Assembly (NCBI GenBank): GCA_009801015.1
Contig: VHZZ01000071.1
Location: forward strand, 199,312-226,196
DNA: 26,885 nt
Origin: Silene noctiflora
Taxonomy: Eukaryota > Streptophyta > Magnoliopsida > Caryophyllales > Caryophyllaceae
Direction of reading: 5' to 3'
Position numbers and translations under genes: made by a program. Numbering within the stretch: position 1 is the stretch's first letter; every line of letters begins with the position of its first letter. This document shows positions 1 to 11,000 of this stretch, one piece after another. The notes under the pieces are model-generated. The model did no database searches, had not been told where the DNA came from, and worked only from the letters and a program-made list of their open reading frames with translations.

Positions 1-441
1 AAGGATAGGGGATGAAATCAAGCATCTGTATATTCACCAACTGATCCTGCATAACTCATTTACGTTTGTTTAAAATCTAATGTCGCTCGTCGCCTCCCTT
101 CACCCAACGTCGGCGACGGTTTAAACAACCCCTAATTAATTTAATTAGGGTTAAATCAATTCCTTAATTTGATATAATATAATTAATAAAATTAAGAATT
201 AGAATTATTACTTAATTGATACAAGAATTAACATATTCATAATTGTGTAATTGGACGGATTTGATTAATTTTATAGATTTGATTAATTTTGTGAGGGAGA
301 GAATTGGAGAGAAGTAGGGATTAGAGAGAATTAGGCAAAAGGCATACTATGGAAACATAATGAAATAAAGTCCATGAAAGAGTAAAATCCGTCCATGAAT
401 GAGCAACTACGTTTATCAAATACCATGAGTGATATTTCTTT
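1..441. other. AT-rich intergenic stretch, no gene seen
   Basis: No open frame, RNA gene or terminal inverted repeat could be supported here. It is AT-rich non-coding DNA that ends at the target-site duplication of the MITE beginning at 442. Confidence 0.5.
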
Positions 442-879
442 GCGTAAATTACCAATAACTACCTTTTAAAATGCACTTTTTAAAACTTACTCCCTTTTTT
501 AAAAAAATTAAAAATTACACCCTAAGTATTGCAAAATTTTAAAAATTGCTCTCAAACCCCTATTTTTACATTTTTATGACAAAAATGCCCCTGATTTTTT
601 ATTCTCATATGACGAATATGATTGTGTACTTTGGGAGGATTGTGGTGGTTGATTGTGGAGTTCTTGGGTGGTCGAAGGGTAGACAAAGTTGTAATGGAGT
701 TCGATAATCATGTGAAAAATAAAAAATGAAGGGCATTTTTGTCATTAAAATGCCAAATATGGGTTAGGGAGGAATTTTTAAATTTTTGCAATATTTTGGG
801 TGTAATTTTAAACTTTTTTTTTTAAAAGGGAGTAAGTTTTAAAAGTGCACTTTAAAAGAGAGCTATTGATAATTTACTC
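442..879. mobile_element. Mutator-like (MULE) MITE with long terminal inverted repeats
   Basis: The two ends are inverted copies of each other over roughly 170 bp (about 442-615 against 705-879). They share the outer GTAAATTA motif, AAAACTTACTCCCTTTT, and an inner block around ATGACAAAAATGCCC. The element is flanked by a perfect 9-bp direct repeat, tatttcttt, at 433-441 and 880-888. Long inverted repeats starting with G plus a 9-bp target duplication are hallmarks of Mutator-like elements. At 438 bp with no coding capacity it is non-autonomous. It lies about 325 bp downstream of nuclease gene 1. Confidence 0.85.
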
Positions 880-1204
880 TATTTCTTTTGGTGTATTTCA
901 TTCGGTTTAATTTGGATTTGAGCTGAATAAAACCAGGAGGATGCTAGAGCATCACGATTTTAACATTATTGCATTTCTAGGACTCAGACTCGAAAATAAG
1001 AGCTGATGCAATTAAACCATTTGATATCATATGTAAATTTAAGTATAGAAAACAATAAACCTAGATTAAATTTACAACAAAGTTAGTACTTTTAAAATAC
1101 AATAACAATACATAAGAATGAATTGTAAGATTAAATTCCTTAATCTCTTTGTAATTTTGGGTGATTAGGGTTAATTAATTAGTGTCGCCTAATCGTCGTC
1201 GTCG
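880..1204. other. 3' flank of nuclease gene 1
   Basis: Non-coding DNA between the MULE MITE and the stop codon of nuclease gene 1. It presumably contains that gene's 3'UTR; I found no clear AATAAA signal on the minus strand. Nothing else is recognisable. Confidence 0.45.
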
Positions 1205-4200
1205 TTACGTAGCTGCTGCCATTGCTGCATGGCCATGGTTGAACACCTTATTCAAAATCATGGCTAATCTAACTCCTCCTTGAGCTATACGTTTCATCAC
1301 AAATGGTAGTCTTGTATTGAAGTACTCATCTGTACAGAAACACGATAAGACGTTCTTATACAAGAATAAATAAAACGCTGAGTTTATAGACTATACAATC
1401 AGTGGCAGACTGGCAGTACCATTGATTGTATAGTTTTTGAATTTTATAATAAAGTTCGAGCTTTTTTGTGTTGTTTATGAAATTTGAAGTAAAGCTTTCT
1501 GCTCATTCACTTAAACATGCATTAAGCTCAAAAAATTCATAATTCGAGTAAGGATATCACAAATTTTGTTTTTATGTTACGTGAGTACGTGACCACATTT
1601 TGAGTCGATATCAGCTTAATTAGCTAATTGAAACACACTTTTAAAACTCATATCTTAATTACGAAAACATTTGTTATATATGTTACGTGACCATATTTTG
1701 AGTCGATATCAACTTAATTAGCTAATCGAAACACATTTTTAAAGCTCATATCTTCTCATTTACTTTATTTTAACTAAAAAATAAAATAAAATGTTTTAAT
1801 GTTGCTCACCAGAAAGAGTAATTCCAGACTTCACGTCTTTGTAACCCCATTTACAAGCTATGTTAATGCTCTCTGTTGCGTACCTTTAAGAAAAAAAAAA
1901 CGTAATTTACGTTAACAAACAATATAACAAACAATAAAACTCGTGTAAAACGATTTTAATAAAAAATAAAAAATAGTTATAATTACTCGAATCCGTTTTA
2001 TAATAAATTTATAAGGAAACGTACTTGGTTACACAAGCATGAAGACTTGTACAATCCGTCCATGATGAGACATCATCGGACCATATCCCCTGTACCATAT
2101 TATTATGCAAACGGGTCAAAGTCAAATAATACCGAATTCATAAAATTCTCATTTATAATAATATAATATAATATAATAATATTTTGATAGAAATTTTGAA
2201 AAAAAAAAGTTATATATCATATCTCATACTTATTGAGTTTTTGCGTTTCAGTGTATTTTTTTCGAGTTCTATAAAGTTTATAAATTTCATTTTAATTTCT
2301 TGACGTTAAAATTCGAATTTTTCTGAACTTATATGTAATTTTTTGAGTTTAATGTTTAAGTAAATGAACTAAAAAAATTTATGATAAAACTAATAATTTT
2401 TAAAATAAAACTCGAAAATTTTGTCTTAATGCTCAAAAACTATACTATCTATAGTCCACGTCCACTTACTGTAGAAATTTAGAAACGGACTACTCGTACG
2501 TTTTAACATTTTCGAAGGAAAATGAAGTTAAAAGTATTCGATATACTAAATTAGTGTCCGTGTCTCTATATATAGCTGACGTAAAATGAACATATTTTAT
2601 ATTTTTATTACTAATATTACGTGTGTATTGGTAGATCTAACTAGCTAAGTTGGTATGAGATGAAAATCATGAGATGTAATATTCATGATCTGATTTTAAA
2701 TTACGTCAACATACATTAAAAACCGCTCGCAAATATTACATGTCTATTTGAATGAATTGAAGCTTACATCGGTGAAGTTTCCGACGATGTCTTGTTGTAA
2801 GAGTTGTACGTCATTTTCATAGTAATCTTTCATTGCCGTGAGAATTATTTCTCTGTCCCATACCTACAATATTATTAGTCAAAAATAACCGTCACAATTA
2901 AAAAGCGCGAAAGTGACAATTAAAAAGCGGATATCTCATAAAAATAAATTGAAATTATTAACGATGCGTTACGTACATGATGAAGATTAGATTTGTGCCT
3001 GAACCAACGTAATTCGATAGAATTTCCGCCTTCGTCGGTGGTATGTGCACAATGCATTGGCTACGAGAATCGTTTAATATAATTAGTCGTTAATAAGACA
3101 GTCTTATGTAAGACCAACGGTTTATGAGAATTCGATTGTGTCGAACCTGATGGATATCTCCCATGAAGTGTGACAAAAATAGCAAGGCCTCGGTTAAATT
3201 ATCTGCAATTTAAAAGGAATAAAATCAAGGATGACGACAAATCTCTTATAGTGCAGATGTTAATTAGCTTAGTGATCTGGTTGTGAACCGATTGATAACA
3301 AAGTATTGTATTTTTATGTATGTTTAGGGAAGAATTTTCATCCCCTATTTACTAAAAGAATCGGAAATTTTCATAATTTTCTCTCTCCAAAAAGCATCTT
3401 TTTAAATAAGGTAGCAAATAACATTATAATAATTTATTTCATTAAATTATTATCTTTTAATCAAATTATATTATTTTCACAAAAATTCTAAACTCTAAAC
3501 TTTTAATTAAAATATAAATAAAATATAAAACTATAAATTATTAAATTTTATTGATGCTATCATTTGAGAACAACGCGACTCATATTACGTATAAAATAAA
3601 ACTGTAAAACTTTTTTATATTTTCGTGACAAAAAACTCACAGAATATAAATTGGAATTATTAGTTTTGTGGTAAATAAAAATATTTCTTAAAATAATACA
3701 CTTCAACAAGCTACTTACTTCTCTTTAATTAATTTTCAGTTCCAACTTTTTATTTCTCAAATCAAAATGTGATAAGAAATAACTAAACCATTAATTATAC
3801 ACCACTATTATATAAATAATTTATTAAAAATACATACCGTGCATTTATTGCACGAGATCTAAATTTGTTTGTATAACAAATTTTTAATTTCTATGTAATT
3901 AAAAGTTCGTAAAGGTTAGAAATTCTTATATGAGACTAGACCTATCAAAACTCGACCCGACCAAAAAACCCGACCCGCCAGACCCATTTTTTTAAGGTTA
4001 CAAACCTGGTTTTTTTCGACCCGTGACCCGTTTGACCCGAACCCGAAATGACCCGTTATTTTAGGGTCGAGACCCGACCCGAACGGGTCGACCCGTTGGG
4101 TCAAAGATAAATCAAGATTTTTATTAAAATATTAATATTTATATATTATATTTGAAAAAAATTGTTAAAAAATTACTTTTTTATTATTAAAAATTACAAA

Positions 4201-6034
4201 CATAACTAAAAAGTCAATTTTATATAACTTTTACAATACTTGATAATAAAATANTTATTATTAAAAATTACAAACATAACTAAAAAGTCAATTTTATATA
4301 ACTTTTACAATACTTGATAATAAAATAATTATTAAAAAAACTTTAATTTCATAATTATTTCAATATAATTAATGTAAACGTTGAAATAATAAATGTAAAC
4401 GTTGAATATGATTAAAATATATTTTACGTTTTTAAAAATTATTTTTTTAATTAAAAAAATAGATTAAAAAAGACGTTAGAAATTATTTCTTGATCTGTAT
4501 TCTGACCCTAACCCGACCCGTGACCCGTATAACCCGGCCCGTATCTGTCCCAACCCGCATTCTACCCGACCCGTATTCTAACCCGACCCATATGACCCGC
4601 CCGACCCGTTTACCAGGTCTATATGAGACTATATCACGATAAAATTATACTCGAAATTTTAAGGTTATTTAAAAGCGATCTTACAACGACGATCAGAGGA
4701 TCCTTCACGGTAATGCTGAAGTTGGGACGTGAAATTCTGAATAGCACCAGCAACACACATATCTTTTACCCCATGAGTATCATGACAATCACCTAATCAA
4801 TTAACCAATTAATTAAGCATTAATTACCGTCGAAAATAGTTTGAGTAACCTCGATTATAATTAAGCATAAAGACTAAGGAGAGACGAAAATATAAACTTA
4901 CGATCATAATTAAACGAGCAAGAATCGTCAGGAGTGTCGATGAAATGAAGCGGACTCGACCAACGGTATTTGTACCAATGCCGTACTTGGTCAGGCCATA
5001 CACATAATGCTGATAAATTACCGTTCAAATGCTCTGGTAAAAGATTTTTTACTGCATGTAATGCCTCTGGCTCTAACAGATTCTGTTCAAAACACACTTA
5101 TAAATTAGATGATACGGAGTATCATATTTTAACTTAAAACGAGTCAAGTAAAAGGAATATGCTTAGGGACTAATTTATCGCAGATTTGACTCGTTTTTAT
5201 CTTAAGACGGAAACTACTGTCCAAAGAGACGTACTGAATTTCATAATTAGTCTATGGAATCGCTCTTGTAATGTAAATTCAAATAGATCCGAGGAGACGT
5301 TTTATTATGCATAACTTAACCAAATGAGTCACAAGAGCAGTACGGTACAATATAAGGGATATTTGAAACCGAGGTATATTATTTAAGACACCTCTATCTT
5401 AATTCTTAATTAATCACTAGACTAAGACATCATCAGCGTGCACCTTATGTCCATAACAAAGTAATACCCGATATTTTGATTCTGATATCAGTAGTCAGTA
5501 AAAATAAGAAATAATCTTTTTTTTTTTTAAAGAAATGTAAATATAATAATTTTCTTTTTATTTTTAGATAACTTGGCTTAATAAAACTCTTGATGTTTCA
5601 TGATAATGAGGCCATTTTTAGGGCATAAAGTTTCGTAAATTTGGTAAAAAGGGATGGCGTATTTATCAAAACAAATTACTAAAATTAGTTATTATTTACA
5701 TAATATGTATATATCTCTACGTCAAAAAAATATAATTTTGTAATTTCAGTTCAATTCAACCAAATTAAATCGAGGAAATAATAAAACAGATATCATAATC
5801 CCCCTAACCAAGTGTGTTGACGTGGTACACTCGACTTATTTTTGAACGTTTTAAGTACCCGTAAATTAATTTAAATTCAGCTGAAACCGAGAATAAAACC
5901 CGAGTAATTAACAAGTATTTTACCTGAGCAATTTGGCAAGTAATGGTGTGACCCTCTTTGCTCCAAGCTCGAGCACCGGCGACGAAGATCAAACAATAAA
6001 CAAGGCAAGAAATAAACCTAGAAGAAGAATGCAT
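1205..6034 (-). CDS. ENDO1: S1/P1-type nuclease, ENDO1/BFN1-like (gene 1)
   Basis: Nine exons, all with GT-AG borders, join into one 299-codon frame: 5924-6034, 4902-5082, 4685-4792, 3147-3202, 2977-3060, 2768-2863, 2025-2089, 1810-1883, 1205-1329. The product is a zinc-dependent endonuclease (S1/P1 family, RNA and single-stranded DNA), secreted or vacuolar by family. Residues 1-23 are a signal peptide; the mature chain starts WSKEGH. All nine zinc ligands are visible: W24, H29, D68, H83, H145, D149, H155, H179 and D183. The base-binding Phe61/Asp63 of nuclease P1 (mature numbering) are conserved in LHFIDTPD. CVWPDQVRHWYKYRW and KDMCVAGAIQNFTSQL resemble Arabidopsis ENDO1/BFN1, a senescence and cell-death nuclease, more than ENDO2-5; that comparison is from memory. 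N-glycosylation sites include NFT. Intron 3 carries a hAT-type MITE. The start is the only ATG ahead of the signal peptide. Confidence 0.93.
1390..1434. repeat. Short perfect inverted repeat in intron 8 of gene 1
   Basis: The 12-base arm actatacaatca (1390-1401) is followed 21 bases later by its exact reverse complement (1423-1434). It could form a hairpin in the pre-mRNA, or be a remnant of a small inverted-repeat element. Confidence 0.6.
1573..1754. repeat. Two-copy tandem repeat in intron 8 of gene 1
   Basis: Copy 1 (1573-1656) and copy 2 (1679-1754) share tatgttacgtga, a long block around ttttgagtcgatatca, cttaattagctaat, and the closing ctcatatctt. Copy 1 has about 8 extra bases (gtgagtac) near its start. 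This is a degenerate local duplication of about 80 bp. Confidence 0.75.
3937..4621. mobile_element. hAT-type MITE with GACCCG subterminal repeats, in intron 3 of gene 1
   Basis: The left end begins TAGACCTatcAAA and the right end, read in reverse complement, begins TAGACCTggtAAA. Both are followed by dense GACCCG/CGGGTC repeats (about 3955-4100 and 4503-4615). An exact 8-bp direct repeat, tatgagac, flanks the element at 3929-3936 and 4622-4629. An 8-bp target duplication with a short TIR and repeated subterminal motifs is typical of hAT elements. It is 685 bp with an AT-rich core and no coding capacity. It sits wholly inside intron 3 of the nuclease gene and leaves its exons intact. Confidence 0.8.
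4181..4328. repeat. Perfect 74-bp tandem duplication with an N at the junction
   Basis: Bases 4181-4254 are repeated at 4255-4328. The only difference I see is the N at 4254, which is an a in the second copy (4328). The duplication lies in the core of the hAT-type MITE. Complete identity means it is either very recent or an assembly overlap error at the N. Confidence 0.8.
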
Positions 6035-6058
6035 TGTAATTGTAATTGTAATTGTAAT
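6035..6058. repeat. Hexanucleotide microsatellite abutting the gene 1 start codon
   Basis: On the plus strand TGTAAT is repeated four times directly upstream of the ATG, so the mRNA leader would read (ATTACA)4 up to the start codon. It falls in the likely 5'UTR. Confidence 0.8.
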
Positions 6059-6131
6059 TAGACTAGAATTGTTGAAAATGTGATGTTTTTTATTGTTATG
6101 TTTTTTTCAGATACAATTATTAACAGATATA

Positions 6132-6140
6132 CATATATAG
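6132..6140 (-). promoter_or_regulatory. Candidate TATA box of nuclease gene 1
   Basis: The minus strand reads CTATATATG about 100 bp upstream of the gene 1 ATG, a suitable place for a plant TATA box with a leader of roughly 70 bases. It is a motif match only, in AT-rich DNA. Confidence 0.45.
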
Positions 6141-6358
6141 AATATGATATGGTTATTTTATACACATTTGTTAAGAGAGGATTACATTGAGTGCAAGTCT
6201 CATATTTTGATATAATTTTTTTTGAGTAATTATTAAGTTGTCATGTTTTACAAGCAAAATTGGGAATATTCTCTCATGACTTGCTAGCATCATTATCTTT
6301 TACTCTGTAATTAGTGTGAATAGTGTCTTTAAAGGATAGTTTATGGCTTAACTTTGTT

Positions 6359-6610
6359 CAGTGACGGACGGAGTCAGGATCAGCGGGAGTGAAAGGGTAA
6401 TATTATAAGGAGGTTTCTAAATTATTGGAAAAATTCAAATTTAAGTTTTCAAACGCCAGCGGGATGAATGTCTCAATTTCGTTCTGGGTTATCCGGATAC
6501 AGTCTTTTTATGTTGTTAACATAAAGATAAGATTTCGTACGTTTGACTCTGTCTACCCCACAATTTGCAGAAGCTATTAAGGCATTAGGATAATGTTGTT
6601 GTTGTTGTTG
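6359..6610 (+). mobile_element. SINE-like retroelement ending in (GTT)n
   Basis: The segment from about 6486 (gggttatccggatacag), through the cgtacgtttgactctg block, to the accccacaatttgcagaag and ggcattaggataat motifs resembles the conserved 3' domain of plant SINEs related to the tobacco TS family. These typically end in (TTG)n, and here the run is at 6594-6610. The 5' part starts cagtgacggacggagtcagg, a degenerate cagtggcgga-type start also seen near 19269 and 24962. I did not find flanking direct repeats, so the limits are approximate and the family assignment is from memory. Confidence 0.5.
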
Positions 6611-6710
6611 GCGGTTGTTATATTTGTCAAGCTTTATAATGAATGCAAAATGTACAACCTTGATAACATTAATATTCTTTGAAATTAAGGGAGTAATTTA
6701 GGTTTCACAA

Positions 6711-6890
6711 ATTCTCATTGAAGACGGACATTATCCGTCATAAGCTGAAGACGGACTATCTCTTATAATATGCAAGTGGCACTAACTATAAGGTGTTCCA
6801 TTTTCCCCCACTTGCCCTCCCACTAGCTTTATTGTGAGAGGACTTTCCGTCTTCAGCTTATGACGGATAGTTTCCGTCACAAGCAAGACG
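6711..6890. mobile_element. Hairpin MITE with inverted repeats built on GACGGA/TCCGTC
   Basis: The left arm (tgaagacgg, then tatccgtcataagctgaag) and the reverse complement of the right arm share tatccgtcataagctgaag followed by acgga. Pairing continues inward through ctct-ataat and caagtgg. Each arm is itself palindromic (gacgga...tatccgtc), so a single strand could fold into a long branched hairpin. No protein is encoded. Target-site duplications are unclear, so the superfamily and exact ends are not assigned. Confidence 0.65.
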
Positions 6891-7255
6891 TTGTATTATT
6901 ATGGTTTAATAAGAACACAAGAAATGCGTGTAAGTAACAACTACGTCTAGTTGGTTGCTTACATGTGTTAACGACTTTGCTTATAGAAATAAAATAATCA
7001 TCGACACATGATTCCATACGACGATAGGTTAGGTGTCCTACAACGAAGATTACCAAAGGCTCACATTAAGTTTCACATGCTCAGTAGGTACAAACATAAC
7101 CTATAGTATTCAATAATTGTTCTCTAAAACAAGCATAATTTAGATGCTTTCAAAAGATTCTCAAATCCAGTTATCTGGGCATGTTCGATTCTTGACTCTT
7201 GCGAATGAAAAAGCCAAATTTGGGAGATTGCTCCAGCTGTCGGTAGGGATACTGC

Positions 7256-7646
7256 CATGGTTTTAAATCGGTATCGGAGGCCGCCGATACGAGATATCCC
7301 GAAATATATCGGGCAAATTGAAACAAGAAAGTATCGGCCGAGACGACTAATTTATAACGTGTATCGGCCAACTCGGCCCGATACAGCCCGTGATGAACCC
7401 GATATTAACGAGTTATAACTTGTACCGGCCAAGTTTTTTAATGAAAAGCTCTTAGAAACTGTATAGCATTGGTCAAATTAATTATCCTAATTAGAATTAA
7501 TCTTAACTTTATATGAAATAGTCGTTAGATGATGAAATATCTACAAAAGCTTGTAAAATAAATTTCACCGCGATAACTGCGATTCAGAGCGCGATGGCCA
7601 AGTCGGGAACGATTCAGCGACTCCGTTACCGCTATTTAAAACCATG
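7256..7646. mobile_element. hAT-type MITE with CATGGTTTTAAAT termini
   Basis: The left end reads catggttttaaatcggtatcgg and the right end, in reverse complement, catggttttaaatagcggtaacgg. That gives 13 identical terminal bases followed by related sequence. The flanks are gatactgc (7248-7255) and gatactcc (7647-7654), an 8-bp target duplication with one mismatch, as expected for a hAT element. It is 391 bp, lacks coding capacity, and contains degenerate ccgatac/gtatcgg inner repeats. It lies about 400 bp beyond the YIF1 stop codon. Confidence 0.75.
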
Positions 7647-7654
7647 GATACTCC

Positions 7655-8063
7655 TGGTCAAAAAAAAAAAAAAAAAGGCGAGTAAAAAGGAGATCGGATA
7701 CACACATTCTTGTAATCTACCGCCTATTGGTCGGTCATATCGGAGCAGAGAAACCCTGTCAGAATATAGCATGATCAATTGTCCTGTACTGTAAGATTCT
7801 TCGATAATTCTCTTGTATCTTACCGGTAAAGAAAAACGAATTGTGTGAAGCTACTAAACCGATGTTCAAGCATTTCAACTTCAAAATTCATATGCAAATC
7901 TTGTCTGGATGAGAACCGTTACAGATATAACAACACATATGATCCGAACATGAAAACCGGTCAAATTCAGAAGAAAAGGGCACAAAGGGTGTAAGAGTTT
8001 CCTACACCTAGTCGGTTCCTAGCTACGGCTATACATAACCAAGGATGGATTTGGCCAGTTGGG
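7655..8063. other. Gap between the hAT-type MITE and the YIF1 stop codon
   Basis: No gene is supported. The right part is probably the YIF1 3'UTR (minus strand). A run of about 16 A at roughly 7661-7676 follows the MITE; it may be a polyA trace or simple slippage. Confidence 0.4.
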
Positions 8064-11000
8064 TTAAAAAAGCCAGTGAACACTAATGTTTCCGAGCCAG
8101 ATGAAGAGTGGGAATTGAGCCAGTGCAATCAAAAGCAAAAGGACGTGATGTTTGCCCGAGTCATAACTCCTCACTTCGGCATACAAAACCCGCTTCATAG
8201 TCTTCACCAAAAAGATTCCCATGCATAGGCAGGTCCAGGGTAATAGTACATAGTAAGAATGTTTCCAGAGTAGTCTTCCTAGGACGGCCAGAGAGATGCC
8301 GGTAAATGCATACCCTGCATATGCCACGACATCCAACAGCGGTGCTTCTCCGCTACTTAGAGATAATAGTGATAGCTTTAGTAGCGTGACTTGGAGGAAC
8401 CAGCCTACCATTCCCTTCATGAATAGCCAGTTTACAGCCTCGGGATTAAACCTGAAATGTTTTTTGCAACAAAGTGTAGCAGTGCTATCAGAACAAGGAA
8501 AACATCGAAGCTGCAAAAATAGAAAGGCCTGAGTATAGGGACACATCTTCAAAAAAAATTAAATAAAAATAAGAAATATTTAGAGAATTAAAGTGAAACA
8601 GCGAGATGCTTGACAATGAGAGTTAAAAATCTTAAAATCATCAAGAATCAGACTATCTACATCCTAAGAAATATTTAGAGAATTAAAATGAAACGGCGAG
8701 ATGGTTGACACATGAGAGTTAAAATCATCAAGAATCAGACTATCTACATCATATACTCTGTCTTTTTCTTCAATTTTGTCACGCAAGTCTCCCTTTCCAC
8801 CTCCGTTAAGAGAAGTGTTGGATACAGATTCCATGAATGTCATGTCGGACTCGAGTAAGTCCTCAAAACTCAAAAGTGGAGCTAAAGTAACATAAATTAT
8901 GAAAGAAGGGTGAAGAAAGTAGAATGTAGGCACACAGCAATTGTGATGATACCAAACACAATTTCAAAAAAAAAACACATTCTTAAAAGTATGCACTGTC
9001 AGCATAGCAACCACAGATTAGTCCTATAATGATTAAAGGATTCCAAACATGGAAAAAGAAAACAAGGGGGAAAAAAACCAAGGCGATGCCTTGAAAACTT
9101 TCCTCAACACTTCTTGAAAATGACGAGGCCTACTAACTGTTTATAGGCTTCATACCTAACCTTACATCTAAAGTACTCTATGATTTCACCCAGAGATGTA
9201 CCATGTACCACATTCCACTAGACACCATTTGCCAGTAAAACTACAATCCATATAACCTTGTGAGCAGTACACTATCAGACACTAAAGCACAATTACCCGG
9301 ACTTCTAAAATATTAGAAGACGAGTAAATGAAACAAACATTTGATATCATTCTTGTTTGTTCCTAAATCAATGATTTTGGCAAGAAATATATTACCAATG
9401 CCTACTGTTTAATAACGTTGAAATCCAGCTGCATACTGGTCCTACATTATGCAAAATTTTCTACAGGAAGCATGAAACCATACATGATAACAATGTATGT
9501 GTCGGCCAAAAACAAGATCATAAGCAAAAATCTTACTTTCCACTCAGTCCCAAGACAAGTCCAGCTAGAACAACGTAGGAGAGAAACGCCATAAGAGGAA
9601 TGTAGAGATCCGGTGCATTAATGTCATAAATTGGAGGTTTGTACGATAGTTTGCCTGCCATAGGTTCAGTTATCCTTGTCCAGTGCCCCTGCAACACAAT
9701 GAGATTAAAAGAGAACAAATGTCTACAAATTTCTGAGACAAAATACATGAGAAACATAAGTTTAGGCACTTACCCGATGCAAAAAGGGAAATAGAACCAC
9801 CTTCAGTTTGTTCCTCACGTAGTCATCATTCACTTGAAAGTAATATTGCGGATCAGCAAAATACCTACTTATCTGTTGAGTTTAAAAATGTAGGACACTA
9901 GATAAGTTTTTTTTCCCTATTTAAAGCAAAATTGAATCAAACTATCAAAGAGTCACACGGACACCCATAACATGATCAATCACACTGAAACCCAATACAT
10001 GATCAATCACACAAGTTGGGGAAGAGCAGGATCAAAGATATAGAGGCTAAACTGAAAGGGATACATATAATTGAAATCATTTAGTATAGTCTGAAAATTT
10101 AAGGCAATTGGGACATTGTGTGTCGCATCAACATAAACTTTTCCATTACTCAGTAAGCCATCAAAGTAATCACGGAAGAGGAGAACTGCACTAACCATTA
10201 CCAAATGAGAAGGGGCTAAGATGAAAAAAGTACCTGTCCCTATGTATTGGGGAATCTCAAGGAAAATACATTCCTGTTTAAAGCTTCTTTAAACCACAAG
10301 TTTTTAATGAAAGGCTTCCCATCTATAATGAAATGACTAAAATCAGTTATAACTCAACAACCCTTGAGTTCCTGACAATTTTCTTCATTTACCTTCTTTA
10401 AGCCACAAGTTAAAAGCTTATCCAAACCCCGAATTTTATGATAGGTTTTGTATCTGCAATGAAATCAGTTATAACTCAACTACCCTCAAGTTCTTGACAG
10501 CGTTCTTTATTGATTCTAATTCTAAGATGTGGAAATAGGGCATAAAGTCGATCAACTGTGAGAGAATAAACACAATACATAAACGACTTTTTTTTTGTTC
10601 CACTGAGCCTTAAAAATTAAGAGAGCATAAAATTTCACTATTTACTGGATTGAATACGCTACAAATGTCAAAAAATGCATGTTTGTAGAGATGTTGCACA
10701 ACACTCACTATCATGGCTACTAATCGACTTTAGAACATGAAATTTAAACCTCACATCTTAGGAACAAACATCATTACATTTTGATCAATCTTTAATCTTT
10801 ATGAAGCTCATCCTTTTCCAAAACAAGGCCTTCGAAACAACAACATTCACAAGACATCCCATTCAGAAGAGAACTTGTCCACACATATTTACAAACCAAC
10901 TGGCACCTAACAGCCTCTACACCTGAACTCTTTAACGTTTAATTGTCTGGCTAAGAACTTGTATGGATAAAATATTACTCTCGAGAAGGGAGGAGAGGGG

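Noticed and set aside
442..879. CRISPR-like or phage-type repeat
   Set aside because: The repeats are inverted with a 9-bp target duplication in a plant intron-rich context; no direct repeat-spacer array exists anywhere in the window.
3916..4104. Minus-strand open frame in intron 3 of gene 1
   Set aside because: Made of the GACCCG subterminal repeats of the hAT-type MITE.
8296..8532. 78-codon plus-strand open frame
   Set aside because: It is antisense to the last YIF1 exon, a shadow of real coding sequence.
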